Shown here in pieces: positions 37,779 through 51,319 of a stretch of DNA of 64,000 bases. Made by a program: the position numbers and the translations under genes. This DNA comes from Diphasiastrum complanatum (taxonomy: Eukaryota; Streptophyta; Lycopodiopsida; Lycopodiales; Lycopodiaceae). The notes beneath the pieces were generated by a model, which made no database searches, was not told the origin of the DNA, and saw nothing but the letters and a program-made list of their open reading frames with translations. Every line of letters starts with the position of its first letter. Within the stretch, counting starts at the first letter, position 1. The stretch lies in contig CM055100.1 of assembly GCA_029204225.1 (NCBI GenBank), positions 13,343,017 through 13,407,016 of the forward strand. The letters run 5' to 3'.

Positions 37779-38530
37779 TCAACTATGTCCGTTAGCAAGC
37801 TTGAGCAGGCCTACTACCTAGTAGCATTCAGCCTTCAATGCACCTCGTCACAGGGCAGCTCGGTGCATGAAGGGTACATGCTACAGCCGATAGTGGGCCG
37901 CTCACACCAACCGCTACCTAGTCTGTAATGTATTTTTTGAGTATACAGAAGGGGGGGGGGGAGGGATAGGGGCAAGGGCAGGGGCAGGGGCAGAAGATTA
38001 TGTGAAAATATGTGTCCTGAGGTTTCTGAAGGAACCGAAGGTGTCATGCCCATGACTGGTCTCTGGTAGCGTGTCCACGCTAGGGATCGGTAGACCAACA
38101 ACCCGTAAGTTAATTGTGACTATAAGGGAATTGGGGCCCTTATGTGTACATGGTCATAATTAATGGTTGTAGGCCTAAACACATGGTGGTGGAGTTGGTA
38201 TGGATCTATCAGTGAGTCATTAGACATGGCCCAGATAGGCTGCAGAGGTGTCTAGTGAGGTGTCACAGTGCACTACTAGTGATACATGGGCCATGGAGGA
38301 TGGTATAAGTATACCTGCTGGGCTCTCAATAGTGTATGCTTGATTTTGTGACTAGTAGCTACATGCTGCTGGTGTGACTCCTCTTTCCATGACTCTGATT
38401 GATCCATAGCCTGGGGGCTAGATCCGTACGATCTAGGTTTGGTTGCGTTGGTTTAATCTCCACCAGTTCCCATGTGTTGTTGTTTTGTATGGTATGCTTA
38501 GGCTATAATTTTGTGTTGTGGACTTTATAT

Positions 38531-38545
38531 TGGTATCAATGCCAG
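38531..38545 (+). other. tRNA-iMet primer-binding-site-like sequence, B copy 3
   Basis: Same 15-base match as in B copies 1 and 2. Confidence 0.35.
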
Positions 38546-39496
38546 TCTAAGCAGGATTTATCATCGAAAGTGTCGAGTGGAAATCTCAATGTTTTCTCGA
38601 AAATCCGACGAAGTAAGCAACAAAATGGTGGAATTCTGGAATTTTCTTCCCGTTGGAAATAATTTTGGAATTGCAATCGATTGTCTAGTAAGTGCACTAC
38701 CAGGTTCACAATCGGTTTGTTTTTATGCTTTTCGAATTGGTTTCTTTGAAGGAATTTCGTGTCAATTCTGTTGTTGTCGATTACTGTGGTTAGCATCTTT
38801 GTGAAAGCAACAAGTTACTTTGATGGTTGGCTGGATTTTTTCCTATAGTCTCTTATTCTTCTTATAAATGGTTATTGTATTTTAAATGTTGTCTATTGTC
38901 TGTTTGGAAGACGGTTTGGTTTTAAAACAGTGGGAACAAGCTAGAACAGAAGTAAAAATACTCTAATTTGTTGGCTGTTGAGTGTTGGTGATGTTTGACA
39001 GGATTGCAAGGCTACTTACTATGAATCACAGGCTTATGTTTCATTTTCTAGCAAACTAACGGTTTGTTTGAAGGATTGTGAGCCTATAAAGCCATTCTTG
39101 AGGATGGTTGGGTTCGGATTAAATGACTATTTGTGAAAATAGTTGTTAATTGCGTACAAAACTAGGTTTTTGAAAAATTTTGGCAATATAACTGCTATCA
39201 GTGAAGCAAAACCCTGCAAAATCTTGTATTAAAACTATTGCTTATGCTGGAAACAAGTAAATGAAAGCCATAGCGATCTATAAAACGCTACAAAGGCAAC
39301 AGGATCTACAAAAATACAGCAGATGTTTGTGCCTTTGTGCTTCCTACATCATAAGAAACGAAAAAACTAGAATTAAAACTCAGATTAACAAGCTGATTGT
39401 TAGACTTTTGAACTCCTCCTGGGCGCCCTGAAAACCGAGAACATAATACTCTATTTGGGAAGGTTATGGAGGGCATCTCTCCTAGTTTCTTTAGCA

Positions 39497-39631
<135 letters not shown>

Positions 39632-40466
39632 GCAGATCCGAGCACTCTAATCTCTGTGTGCAGAAGCCTGAGAGGGGCACGATGGAGGGGCCCAAGTGGC
39701 CGTGTGCGGGTCCGAAGTGAGGGAGATGAACAAAATGGGGGGGGGTGGCCTATTACACTTAAAGTAAGTTATTGAAACTTAAGTGGGCCATGCAAGGTGC
39801 TAGGTGGGGTTGGTTGAGAGGGACGGGGGTTTAGGCTAGTGTTAATTTTTTGAGTTTTTTGAAAGCCTAGGGTTTTTCTTTTTTGTAGTAGGTTTTTTAG
39901 TTTGAAGAACTGATGTTTTGATTTTGCAATTGAAGTGTGAGCTAAAGTTGTTTAAGGATTTTCGTTGCATTGGCACTTAAAATTTCCATTTTTTATTTAT
40001 TAGAACCCATTTGCCGATTCATAGGTATTATTTGTTAATGAAAGCATGTATGGTCTAAAAATTAGCTTTTTTTGTAGACATTGCTTAGTTTAATAACTAT
40101 TATAACCGTAATGAATGTGTTGATTGAACGAAATTATTTACGAACAATAAAGGTACATCATTCTGAAGGCCCTCATTGTAATAGACTGCGACCTACACGC
40201 CAACATACTTTATAGAGCTCATGCAAGTTTCTAAGTGATTTCATGCCATCCTCAACATCATGTCAGAAGTCAAGGATGCGCTTGTATCATGATTTAGTAA
40301 CAGTGTATGTGCACATGCTTTCTAAGAAAGTGCTTAAAACTACAAATCAGCAAAAATGCTTACTGAGATCAGTGCTTTAAAATTTTGACATTCTAGCTGC
40401 AAAAGGTTCTCAAGGACTGCTTACTGTTTTTTTTCTGCTTACCAAAAGCGAGATGTTACGTAATGT

Positions 40467-40690
40467 TGCGTTGTTTTGTAGTTCGTTGATTATGGTTAGT
40501 TAAGGATTCATGTTTAAATACGACTACTTTAACGAGGGTGCTGGTTGTTGATTGTCGTATTGGCATAAACAACTGGTGAAGGGTGAGAGCTATCTTTGCT
40601 TTTCTATTATGTACTTTGGTCTACTTAATTTGCATGCTTCGTGTTTTGATTTACTTAGTGTTTGGGAAATTAGATTGGAGCTTTGTGGAG
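40467..40690 (+). repeat. 224-bp inverted-repeat arm, B copy 3
   Basis: Copy of 13044-13267. Confidence 0.85.
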
Positions 40691-41031
40691 CATGAGTTGG
40701 AAAGACAAATATATAATGCTGATAAAAAAATAGTTTGGAACTTACAGTTCACTCTCTATGTAAAATAATACGATCTATGATGCAATGCAATGTAGAACAA
40801 AAATGTATGTCACTTTGAGTTTATCTCTTAAGTTAATGCTTCTCCAATGCTCCGATGCAATTTATGGTCTATGTAAAATAGAAATACAATCTATGATGTC
40901 TCTTATCTTTGACGCAACTCTCATCTCTTCCTTCTCACAAAATAGAACACGGAATTTTGACACTCAAAAACCAAAAACGACGTGATGAACCATCAGGTTG
41001 CCGAATTTCTTTCTTTTTTTGCTAAAAGAAA

Positions 41032-41430
41032 TTCGCATGGATTTTCCATATGTGGATAGCACGTCGAAAACTTTTCAAGCGCTATCCACGGGTTCCACTA
41101 TCTGGATTTTCCGAGGATAGCGCATGGATTATCCACACGTGGATAGTTATCCGCGCAAAATCCAATACTTTTTTATTTAGGAAATTAGTATGGCGTATAA
41201 TCCATGCATGGATTATCCACGCAGAGCCAACATCCATGTGCCGGTTTTCAAGATCTGGCTGCGGGTCCCGGAAAACTAAGCATGAATATTCCACGCAGTT
41301 TGAATTTTCTGATTTTCGACCCCCGATATATAGTTGTTGCCAGAAATGATATTTGCGTGGATAATCCACTCGTGGATGTTCCACACGCCCATATCCATGA
41401 CTATATCCATGTCGATCTTGCGTGGATATT
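41032..41430. repeat. GTGGAT/ATCCAC dyad cluster, B copy 3
   Basis: As in copy 1, without the extra bases seen in copy 2. Confidence 0.8.
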
Positions 41431-42380
41431 TGCATGTTGTGTTCTTGTGAGATTTCCAAGACTAATACCACAAGCTAGCCCATCTAAATACCTACAAAAC
41501 GTCAGACACATATAAACAAGAATTTATATAAGCTTACTAGATGTCGACAAAGTTATAAGTGGAAGTTAGTTAAGACTTGCCACCACATTTAGCGGCACAA
41601 CCATTGCATCATATCTTAGAAATTCAACAAATAATGATCGTGTTGGCAAACTTTGAAGTATAGCCATTATTGCAATAAGAATAGCCATAACAAGCAAGAC
41701 TATATGATGTATCAAGCCCAATCCCAAGATGTTCAATAACAGGCAAGATTGTGAAAACTAATCTACAATTTCCCACTATCAACACACAAATTGCTTTTTA
41801 TGTCCTTGGTATTTTTACTCAAGACTACTACTGCACAAGAAACACAAATATCCAGCATGCCCTCAGATATTCATGTAAGCGCCCGAAATTCATCATGTTC
41901 TTGCAACTTTTTGTGAGTTCTAGAGTCTCATTTGTTATTTATATCATTTATGTATGCTGCCTTCTACTATCAACGTCAAACACACTGAAATGAAAATGGC
42001 TCCAGCATGAAATATACTCACATGAGCTGCTAGATGAGTCAACGTAAATGTTCTACATTTGGTACATAAAAATCAAAATTGTTGCAAATTGAGAATAGAA
42101 CTTTGAGATTTGGATCAAGTTTTTAGACATGGGTTTTTGGTTCAAATCTCCAAGTGGATGCATACTAACATTTCACTAAACCACTAAGAGTATCAAATAA
42201 GGCCAAATCTCAATGGTGATGTTGGATACAAAATAGATCTTGCACAAAATTAGTTTTACGATAAATAGTTCTACTCGTCTTATGCTTTGAACTCGGAAGT
42301 TCATCTTGGAACATTGCATGTGGTATTGTATAAACAATAAAACGAGATGTGCTCAATACAAGTCGCAATTAAAAAAAATT

Positions 42381-42480
42381 GTTTATAAGGTATTGTATTG
42401 AATTTGTTTATAAGGTATTGTATTGAACTTCTTTATAAGGTATTGTATTGATCTTCTTTATAAGGTATTGTACTGAATTT
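42381..42480 (+). repeat. 25-bp minisatellite, B copy 3
   Basis: Four 25-bp units, exact spacing. Confidence 0.93.
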
Positions 42481-42570
42481 GTTTTTTTGTATGTCAGCTT
42501 GTCATGTGACTGTGGAATTGGTTGAGACACCTGACACGAGTGGTGCAGCCATGGATTTGTTCAAAATCAT

Positions 42571-42732
42571 ATGACTACAGATTTGTTAGAAACCGTGTGG
42601 AAGAAAATGTACCCGAAAAATGTATCCGAGGAGGACATGCATGAATGTGAAGGAGACCTTGAAGGACTGGATGTGGATGTGAGCCTACAAGACGAAGTTG
42701 GAAGCGATGAGGGAGATGATAGCGATACATAG
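42571..42732 (+). CDS. Acidic-tail small ORF, intact, unit 2 (weak)
   Basis: 53 codons from ATG to TAG. The first part is LETVWKKMYP; from about residue 20 the protein is strongly acidic (SEED, DLEGLDVDVSLQDEVG, DEGDDSDT at the end). The composition resembles the acidic C-terminal end of a larger nuclear or transposase-type protein rather than a complete protein, but I recognise no family. It is intact in units 2 and 3 and carries a nonsense codon in unit 1. It lies directly after the B/C border. Confidence 0.3.
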   Translation: MTTDLLETVWKKMYPKNVSEEDMHECEGDLEGLDVDVSLQDEVGSDEGDDSDT

Positions 42733-43560
42733 AATCATCTCTTCTCTTTTTTATTACGAATTACATGTTAGTATGGAATGTAAGGCCTTGAAAGAGGGAA
42801 TGGGTGAAGGGAGAATTGATTTCCTCCTCGATGCTCATGGATATGTACCTTTTTTATAGCTAATATAAATGTTTTGCTACTACAAAATTGAGATCAAAAA
42901 TGTTGAGTGCATATTTTTTCATTCTATGCAAATGCAATGTATAGTCTATTTATGAATCAAATGCAAATGCAATGAGTAGTCTATCTCTAAATCAAATGCA
43001 ATGTATAGTCTATTTATGAATTGAATGCAATGTAAATTGTTTTTTAGGCAGATGAGTTTACTATGATGGAATGCAATGCATAGTCTATGTAAAGTAATAC
43101 AATCTATGATGTAATGCAGTGTAGAATAGAAATGTATGTCACTTTGAATTTACCTCTTAAGTGAATGCTTTTCCAATACTCCTTTTTGTTGTTGAACATT
43201 TTTATCTTTCAATAACTTTAAAATTTTGCTCTTCCGATTTTTTGCAATGCAATTTCTTCTTTTATCTCCAATCTATCTCTTCTCATATCCAAATCTACAT
43301 CACAAAAACAAAAGATATTAGTACTAACACTAAAAATCACAACAAGCAAAAAGATTTTATTCATTTTCATTCACATTTCACTCTCATCTCATCCTCACTC
43401 TTCACCTTTCTCTCTTTTGTCAACTCTCTTCTCTTCCCTCTCACACAATAGAACGTGGATTTTTTAAACTCAAAGACCAAAAATGACGTGAGGAACCATC
43501 AGGTTCCCGCGCCAAATTTCTTTTTTTTTGGTTAAAAAAAATTTGCATGGATTATCCACA

Positions 43561-43600
43561 TGTGGATAGCGCGTAAAAAACTTTCCACGCGCTATCCACA
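43561..43600. repeat. 14-bp stem hairpin, unit 2
   Basis: TGTGGATAGCGCGT (43561-43574) pairs with 43587-43600; identical to the unit 1 hairpin. Confidence 0.9.
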
Positions 43601-44221
43601 GGTTCTACTCTCTGGATTTTCTGTGGATAGCACGTGGATTATCTTGCTCAAGAAAAACAAATATCCAACATGCCCTCAGATATTCATGTAAGCACCCGAT
43701 AGCAATTGATCATGTTCTTGCAACTTTTTCATGAGTTCTAGAGTCTCATTTGCTATTAAAATCCAGTTAATTCACATTTATATCATTTACGTGTGTTGCT
43801 CTTCTACTATCAACGTCAAACACGCTAAAATGAAAATGGCTCCAGCATGAAATATACTCACATGAGCTGCTACATGATTCAACGTAAATGTTCTACAATT
43901 GGTACCTAGAAATCAAAATTGTACAAATTTCAAATAGAACTTTGGTATTTGGATCAGGTATTTAGACATGGGATTTTTGGTTCAAATCTCCAAGTGGATG
44001 CATACTAACATTTCACTAAACCACTAAGCGTACCAAACAAGGCCAAATCTCAATGGTAATCTTGGATACAAAATAGATCTTGCTCAAGATTAGTTTTACA
44101 ATAACTAGCTCTACTCGTCTTGTGCTTTGATCCCGGAAGTTCATCTTGGAACATTGCATGTGGTATTGTATTAACTGTAAAATGAGATGTGCTCAACACA
44201 AGTCGCAATATAAAAAAAATT

Positions 44222-44295
44222 GTGTAAAGGTATTGTATTGAATGTGTTTATAAGGTATTGTATTGAAGTTGTTTATAAGGTATTGTATTTAATTT
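44222..44295 (+). repeat. 25-bp minisatellite, part C of unit 2
   Basis: Three units as at 17505-17578. Confidence 0.9.
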
Positions 44296-44323
44296 GTTTT
44301 TTTGTATGTCATATTCTCTACTA

Positions 44324-45013
44324 TAGATCTGTTCTAAATCATGCTACTAATCTTCTAATCTATGTGGATGACATCATTTTGAGTGGTGGCAACAAGCAAG
44401 ACAATAATGGCATCAAGTTTGCACTCAAAAAGGAGTTTGAGGTGCATGGTCTTTTACATTATATCTTGGTAATAGAGATGTTTAGAACTTCTCAGTTTAC
44501 ATTCATATGTCAAGAGAAGTATGCTAATGCTATTCTAAAATATTTCATATGGTAGATGTTAAATCTTGTGATACACCAATGGAGTCAAGCGTAAAGCTAA
44601 CTATAAGAGGTAATGAAAGATCCTTTGAGGACATTACTCTATATAGGAGGCTAGTTGGTTCACTCATATATCTAACCATCACAGTACCTGATCTTAGCTA
44701 TTGTGTTGGTAGATTAAACCAATATATGCAAAATCCTAGTGTGGAGCATTGGAAGGTAGGCAAGAGGGTATTGAGATACATCTTGGGAACAGGAGATTTT
44801 GGCATTGTTTATGGAAGATGATCACCTGACTTGTCTGGATTTTCAGATTCGGACTTTGTTGGAGATCAAATGGATAGAAAATCCATAAGTGCACGTGCTA
44901 TTTTTATAGGTGATGGAGCTATCTCTTGGATGTCAAAGAAACAAGCTACTATCTCATCGTCATCTAGTGTGGCCGAGTATAAAGCTCTTACATCTTGCAC
45001 AAAGGAGATGTGA
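44324..45013 (+). pseudogene. Ty1/copia RT-RNase H remnant, unit 2
   Basis: Same YVDD, frameshift and TGA (44819-44821) as in unit 1. It reads LNHATNLL before the YVDD block where unit 1 has lost three bases and reads HHVTNLL. Confidence 0.87.
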
Positions 45014-45259
45014 TATCACAAATATATATTGTTCAAAAGATGAAGTAAAATCAATTTGAATCGAGATAGTATCCATTATTTGTTGCAAATGACTAAGGGA
45101 ATCCGCCACAGCATTCTTAAGACCAGAAAGATAGTCAATGTCAGCATGGGAAACAAATGCGAAATATTCACACCAACAAGCTATTCCATGAATATATACT
45201 TGGTAAAATCTTTAATAACATCATGATGTAGTTGTGGACAATAGTAAGTAGATGACAAA
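44511..45259 (-). mobile_element. Composite gypsy/copia remnant, right inverted arm, unit 2
   Basis: Copy of 17791-18539; inverted relative to 48655-49405. Confidence 0.8.
45020..45250 (-). pseudogene. Ty3/gypsy RNase H fragment, right arm, unit 2
   Basis: Copy of 18300-18530 with an occasional substitution. Confidence 0.65.
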
Positions 45260-45263
45260 GTGC

Positions 45264-45269
45264 TTTATT
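45264..45269 (-). terminator. Polyadenylation signal AATAAA, unit 2
   Basis: AATAAA on the minus strand downstream of the secreted-protein gene copy 2. Confidence 0.5.
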
Positions 45270-45305
45270 CACCAAGAGTCCAACAAGCAAGAATGGGCCC
45301 GAGGC

Positions 45306-45701
45306 TTAGAAAACTATGAATTGGAGGTCATTGTTGTTGTTGTCTATGAAGAAGCCACCCACTTGACCATTGGATTGGCAGCTCGAAACCACATTACTGA
45401 GGTCAGCCCCAGCCACATCACAAGGCACACATTGGTTACAAGCGCCACATATTCCAACTTGACAGGACCCAGATGTATGCATGGTTATGCACAATGAGCC
45501 ACCACAATTGTTTTGACAGCATTGTGTGCCCGATCCCAAACTTGTGATAAACGCTGCAGCATTAACACAATCATACACGCTAGGACTAGCTCCGGAGGTC
45601 TGACAGGTGGTTTGTGCGTGTGCCACATAATGCTGCCCCATCCCCATGAGCATCACAAGCCCGCACAGAAGAGTTTCCGCGGTCCTCATGTTCACCGGCA
45701 C
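45306..45701 (-). CDS. Small secreted cysteine-rich protein, copy 2
   Basis: 131 codons, intact. It differs from copy 1 by one substitution in the mature part (CTTMHT to CITMHT) and keeps the signal peptide, all 12 mature cysteines, the TATA-like box and the AATAAA. The intact frame in every copy contrasts with the lesions in nearby remnants, which suggests it is or was recently functional. Confidence 0.72.
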   Translation of the reverse strand: MPVNMRTAETLLCGLVMLMGMGQHYVAHAQTTCQTSGASPSVYDCVNAAAFITSLGSGTQCCQNNCGGSLCITMHTSGSCQVGICGACNQCVPCDVAGADLSNVVSSCQSNGQVGGFFIDNNNNDLQFIVF

Positions 45702-45825
45702 TGAAGCACAGAAATGATCGCTCGTTACTGGCCCGCAAATTAGGCACTAGTGGATGATGCAGATCCAAACAAGAGTAGAAACTTGAAAATGGTACTGTGT
45801 GGAGAGGCCATATTGATACGACCAG

Positions 45826-45833
45826 CTTTATAG
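45826..45833 (-). promoter_or_regulatory. TATA-like box for secreted-protein gene, unit 2
   Basis: CTATAAAG on the minus strand, about 125 bp before the ATG at 45701. Confidence 0.45.
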
Positions 45834-46384
45834 CCATTGTGAAACATGGATTTGAGCAGTTCACGTGATGAATGAGTCAGGATTGTCGCTAAAGCTGTAG
45901 ACCGATTAATCATCAAACGCGTCGCGCTGCCTTCAATCGAGACTACCAAGAATTTAGATGTGCTACGTCGCAACTCAGGACTCGGTCCATCAAAGTCCTC
46001 AAACTTCTGTGAACCCGACATGACTTTATGAAAAGAGGCGTGTTGAACTAGATTTTGATGGAGTCTGAAGTCCTGGAATCCGAGCAGTGCTCATTTTAGA
46101 TTTCTTAGAATAATAAGCTAAATTCAGTTAATTTGAGAGTATTCTTCCTCTTCATAAAATTTTTTACGTGATCGCCTCTTGAAAGCTGAATATAAATTAT
46201 TGTATAATTGAAAATTCTAATATAGAAAAATATGAAACATTTGAATCAAATATGTGAAAGAAACATGCAACTCATGTCATAGATTTGACTATATCAAGCA
46301 AACCTTTGGACGTTTCAAACCCTAAACAAACTGATCTACATTTGTACAGTTCTTGAACAAGGAGAAACTCTTCTTACTTAGAAA

Positions 46385-46418
46385 TTAGGGTTAGGGTATT
46401 AAGGTTTAGGGTTTAGGG
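46385..46418 (+). repeat. Interstitial plant telomere motifs, unit 2
   Basis: Same TTAGGG and TTTAGGG units as at 19665-19698. Confidence 0.6.
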
Positions 46419-47012
46419 TCTGTCTAAACAATTTTAGGCATGGAAACTGTAGTTCACACATTATGTGTGTGGTTAGGGTATAAATCTTTGACATTGTTTC
46501 TATCTAGTTCGCAGTATCCAGCCCAACATTAGCCTGAGTTTAGTGAGTGTTAGTACTAATTTTTAGTTTCTATTGTAGTTCCCCATGATGAGTGGAAAAT
46601 TATAGATGAGTCATTGCATTTCAGACTTAAATTGTTCTACTGAATGCATAACTCTTATATTCGACGCTTGTTCAAGGAATATATGGAATGCTGGGAGCAT
46701 GGCTTGAAACAATGGGCCGCTTTCCAAGATAAGATAATCAGAACATTTCTTTTCAAAGTAAAAAATCCCATGCAATCTTTACCTAAATGAAGGTTTGGAT
46801 CGAACCAACTTGGACAAGGGTTCTCAACCTTGGCTAGATTTGGAGGATAAATCATGCCTGTCAAATTTTGCTCTGCCACTGTTGGTGTAGCACAATGGCA
46901 GGGTTCCTTCGAACTGGGAGTTGGGGAGATAAAGTCCTACACCAAAATAGCTTCCTAAATGGAACATAGTATTCACAATAGACAAACCCACTTGTGCACC
47001 AGAAACCACAAA

Positions 47013-47236
47013 CTCCACAAAGCTCCAATCTAATTACCCAAACACTAAGTAAATCAAAACACGAAGCATGCAAATTAAGTAGACCAAAGTACATAATAGA
47101 AGAGCAAAGATAGCTCTCACCCTTCACCAGTTGTTTACGCCAATATGACAATCAACAACCAGCACCCTCGTTAAAGTAGTCGTATTTTAACATGAATCCC
47201 TAACTAACCATAATCGACGAACTACAAAACAACGCA
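47013..47236 (-). repeat. 224-bp inverted-repeat arm, part C of unit 2
   Basis: Copy of 20293-20516. Confidence 0.85.
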
Positions 47237-48737
47237 CCCTACAACTTTTGAAAATGGCCTGACCTCATATTACAATGAAACAAATATTTTCACGATTTAA
47301 GGATACACAGAGGCCTACATAAATCATTCTGGCCTAACACATATCTCGAGACAAAATAAAGCCACTTCCACTGAGCTTATTATCTGCCTCTGCTCAACTA
47401 TTTCTTGCGGTGTACTATCTTATTGTCTTGATTGTTGTCATCTGCATTTGGATTTGGTATTGGAAAGAGGAAATATTCGAAGTATGAACTATTGTCGAAG
47501 TACAGATAGAATGTGCCAACCCTTGCTCATTCCAATATCTTTTAATGATTAATTAAGTGTGGTTTTGGAATTTTGAAAATTATGATTGATGAATCATAGG
47601 ATTCTAAATATTTATGATTGATGGATCACAAATAAATAATTAGTTGTTATCACAAGATTATAAGGAAATGTGATCATTCTTATAAATGACGAATAATTTG
47701 TGATCTATTGAAGGAGTCAAGAATTTAGCTCAGCTGGTTTGAAATCTAAATTTATGTACTCCTGGACCAGTCTTTAATTGAGAACGTACGTGTCTCACAG
47801 GCATTTTCATAGGGTAATTTATTCTACTTATGAGAAATATGCTTACCTTAGTCAGTGAAACTCTAGTACAGGTTGTAGTCTACAGATGCTTGTGTACAAT
47901 AATTAGCCTAGATCTCTAGTTAATTGGGAGACAAAAAAGTCTATCGAGATTGAATGGCTGGTATTTTCTAGCATGAGATGCTAGGAACAGATCACTTAAC
48001 TCAAGAGAGTATCTGGAGTATTCAGAATTGAGTTATAATCGTTTTTATCTTCATGGATCTCCTAGAGATTTTGGTAGAGTGAACTGTTATATCTTAGTTT
48101 TTGAATTCTAAGAGTATTTGTACCATGAAGCATTTATGACAAGTCTTTCAAAAATTATGGATGATCTTCGACTATAATTGTTTGCTTCTTTAAATTTTGA
48201 ACATAGATCTCTAATGTAAAGTGATAATTTACTTAGCGGTTTATGTAGATTAAGTTTACATGAAAGTGATGTTACTTGTTGGAGAAGAGTTAAACCCAAT
48301 TGAAAAATTGACCACTTAACGTACTTTTGAATATAATATAGTACTTCAGAGCAGAGATATACATTTGAAAAATTGTTATTTGATATTTGAAGTCAAACTA
48401 AGGGTAATGATAATGATTTCTCTGGATAAATGTGAAAGTTAAAGGATTTGCTCTTTAGCTTATGAACTTAATCTTCGGGATATGTCGACTACTCATCTAG
48501 TGTTTTATGTACGCCGGTTAAAACTTAACCTAATGGTATATTATATTTCCATAATTGTATATGTGCTCCACATAATCGTCACACACAAAATAATCCTATC
48601 TATGAACATCATGATGTGCAATTTCCCACTCATCTTGGTAGCAGACTTATCACCTTTTGTCATCCACTTACTATTGTCCACAACTACATCATGATGTTTT
48701 TAAAGATTTTACCAAGTATATATTCATGGAATAGGTT

Positions 48738-48935
48738 ATGAATCAACGTCAAGCTCGTTGGTGTAAATATTTGGAATTCTTTTCCCATGTTGACATTGAC
48801 TATCTTTCTGGTGTTGAGAATGTTGTGGCAGATATCCTTAGTCATTTGCAACAAATCATGGATATTATCTCGACTCAAACTAATTTTACTTCCTCTTTTG
48901 AACAAATATATATTCGTGATAGCACATCTCCTTTG
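48738..48935 (+). pseudogene. Ty3/gypsy RNase H fragment, unit 3
   Basis: Identical in protein to the unit 1 fragment over the NQRQARW to LSH region. Confidence 0.75.
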
Positions 48936-49365
48936 TGCAAGATGTAAGAGCTTTATACTTCGTCGTACTAGATGACAATGAGATAGTAGCTTGTTTCGTT
49001 GACATCCAAGAGATAGCATGTGCACTTATAGATTTTCTATCCATTTGATCTCCAACAAAGTCCGAATCTAAAAATCCAAACAAGTTAGATGATGATCCTC
49101 CATAAACAATGCCAAAATCTCTTGTTCCCAAGATGTATCTCAATACCCTCTTTCCTAGATTTAAATGCTCCACACTAGGATTTTGCATAAATTGGCTTAA
49201 TCTACCAACACAAGAGCTAAGATCGGGTCTTGTGATGGTTAGATATATGAGTGAACCACATAGCTTCCTATAGAGAGTAATGTCCTCGAAGGATCTTTCA
49301 TTACCTCTTATAGTTAGCTTTACACTTGACTCCATTGGTGTATCACAAGATTTAGCATCTACCAT
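48932..49365 (-). pseudogene. Ty1/copia RT-RNase H fragment, unit 3 left arm
   Basis: Identical in protein to the unit 2 left-arm fragment. Confidence 0.85.
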
Positions 49366-50142
49366 ATGAAATATTTTAGAATAGCATTAGCACACTTCTC
49401 ATGATAACTCAGCTTAGAGTTATTTTACCGATACTTTCTTTTTTAGTCAAAAAACACTAATAATTGCGAATGTAGCCAAATTCTTGCTTTGTGCAACTTC
49501 AAACATGAAAACAAATTAATATCAAATTTGTTATAATAGAGCACACACTTATCAAAATCATAGATATATTTCAAATTTAAAATATATTATAATATGCAAA
49601 TTAGATATGAATCACTTGAAAAGTGCATTAAATTTTATTTATCGTATCAATGATATGCTCTAAGAGTTTAGGAGGAGCCAAAGGACAAGTCAATGTATTG
49701 TCCCACGCATGTGAAACAAGTCTCCTTAACTTATATTCCATCAAATTGATGGTACTGCATGCAAAAGCAGAAAATCGGTACATCTTCACAAAAATTTAAG
49801 ATATGACAATATGACATGACAAGGCCTTTGTGGTACAATATCACATCGTTCTTGTTTTATATGGAAAATCATTTTTTTATCATGCAATCTCACCAACAGG
49901 AGTTCTTTGACCTACATGAGGTACAAATATAATTCGTTAGATTTTACCACAACAACAAAATTCAAATGTACCAATTCTTTATTTTTGATCAATACATGTT
50001 ATTATTATTATTATTTGAGATTTCGTTGCCCAAAATTTCTCAATATGAAGTCTATGAATTTTAACAACAGACTCTTAAAACTCTCATGCAAAATTCTAAG
50101 CCAATTTCTATTTTTTTATATCAAAGTCCTAAAATAGAAAAA

Positions 50143-51319
50143 CTCAGCATCACCAAGATGAGCAAGGAGCTTAGGAGAGGGATTTGTGGCAAGTTCAATA
50201 GATGCATCAATCGTGTACTAGCATAGGTATAAACAGGTAATCCGAGCTTTGACAATTTCCCTAGCAGGTTTGTGTAGCCAAAGGAAAAAAGCATTGAGTT
50301 GATTTTGCGGTGAGGCACCCGGGAAGAAAATGCCAAGATTATTCATCATATACTGAATGGCATGGTCAAACCAAATAATAGGGGACTGATTTTTACACTT
50401 GTCTCAACATCTACACTTGAAGAAAGCCTCGTTTCCAATTCTAGAGTCTGGCTCGGTGGAGATTCATCCTATTAAAACCAGTGTCGAGATGTCCACGAAT
50501 ACGTGCCCAGGTTTGCTCAAAAGGGCACCGGGAGGGCTCAAATTTGCTCGTACATATAGCAATTTCAAAAGCAATAGGGGTCTCAAGAGTAGAATTTTTG
50601 TTCAAAGCAGCCTGTTTACAATTCTGGACTTCTTTTTCAGTAAGATGGGTAAGGATGCACCAATGCTCAATGGAAATAGGAGCAAGAAAATTGACAGAAG
50701 GCAGACTCCAGAGTTTGTACGAAGTGCTAGCAGATTTGAGCTCAATAGTGAGAGCAGGTACGAAAGGGACTTGGCAATTTTTGGACTGACAAAATTCAAA
50801 GGAGGATTGATCACCAATGTCGCAAATATCTTGAGAAAATAATTGTTGTGTGGTACCATCTTCGTCCAGTTCATCTAAGAAGAAAAGAGGAAGTGGAGAA
50901 GAGGGTGGCTCAGGAATGGTGGGAGAGGGTTCAACAGATAGCAGGTCATTTTCTTTTTCAAGACAAGCAAAGACTTATCTAATATGATAGTTATAAAATT
51001 TTTCTTCGTTCGCATATTTTTCTGCAATACCAACCAAATTTGAAGCCAACGTTTCAATGGTACTCATAGGATCAATCTTGGTCTTGCCAAATTCCGGGTA
51101 CATCTTAATCCAATGTAAAGTATCCAAGAGATCGGTAAAGCAAAGCACTTTATCTTCGGGTCCCGTAGCATTACAAGTATTACGATCAATTCCTTTGATA
51201 AAACTATGCAACATGACAGCTTTTTTCCTACAGATAATCAGAGTTTGTATAAATAGATTAGGAGGAGGAAGGGGCTCCCCATAACCCAACTCTACTGCGC
51301 CTTGAAACCAACCTGAGGA
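50143..51319 (-). pseudogene. Broken coding remnant, unrecognised family, unit 3
   Basis: Same 3' truncation as in unit 2 and the same TAA (50975-50977). It lacks the private TGA of unit 1. Confidence 0.5.

Larger units (their letters stand above)
48655..49405 (+). mobile_element. Composite gypsy/copia remnant, left inverted arm, unit 3
   Basis: Copy of 1120-1870. Confidence 0.8.
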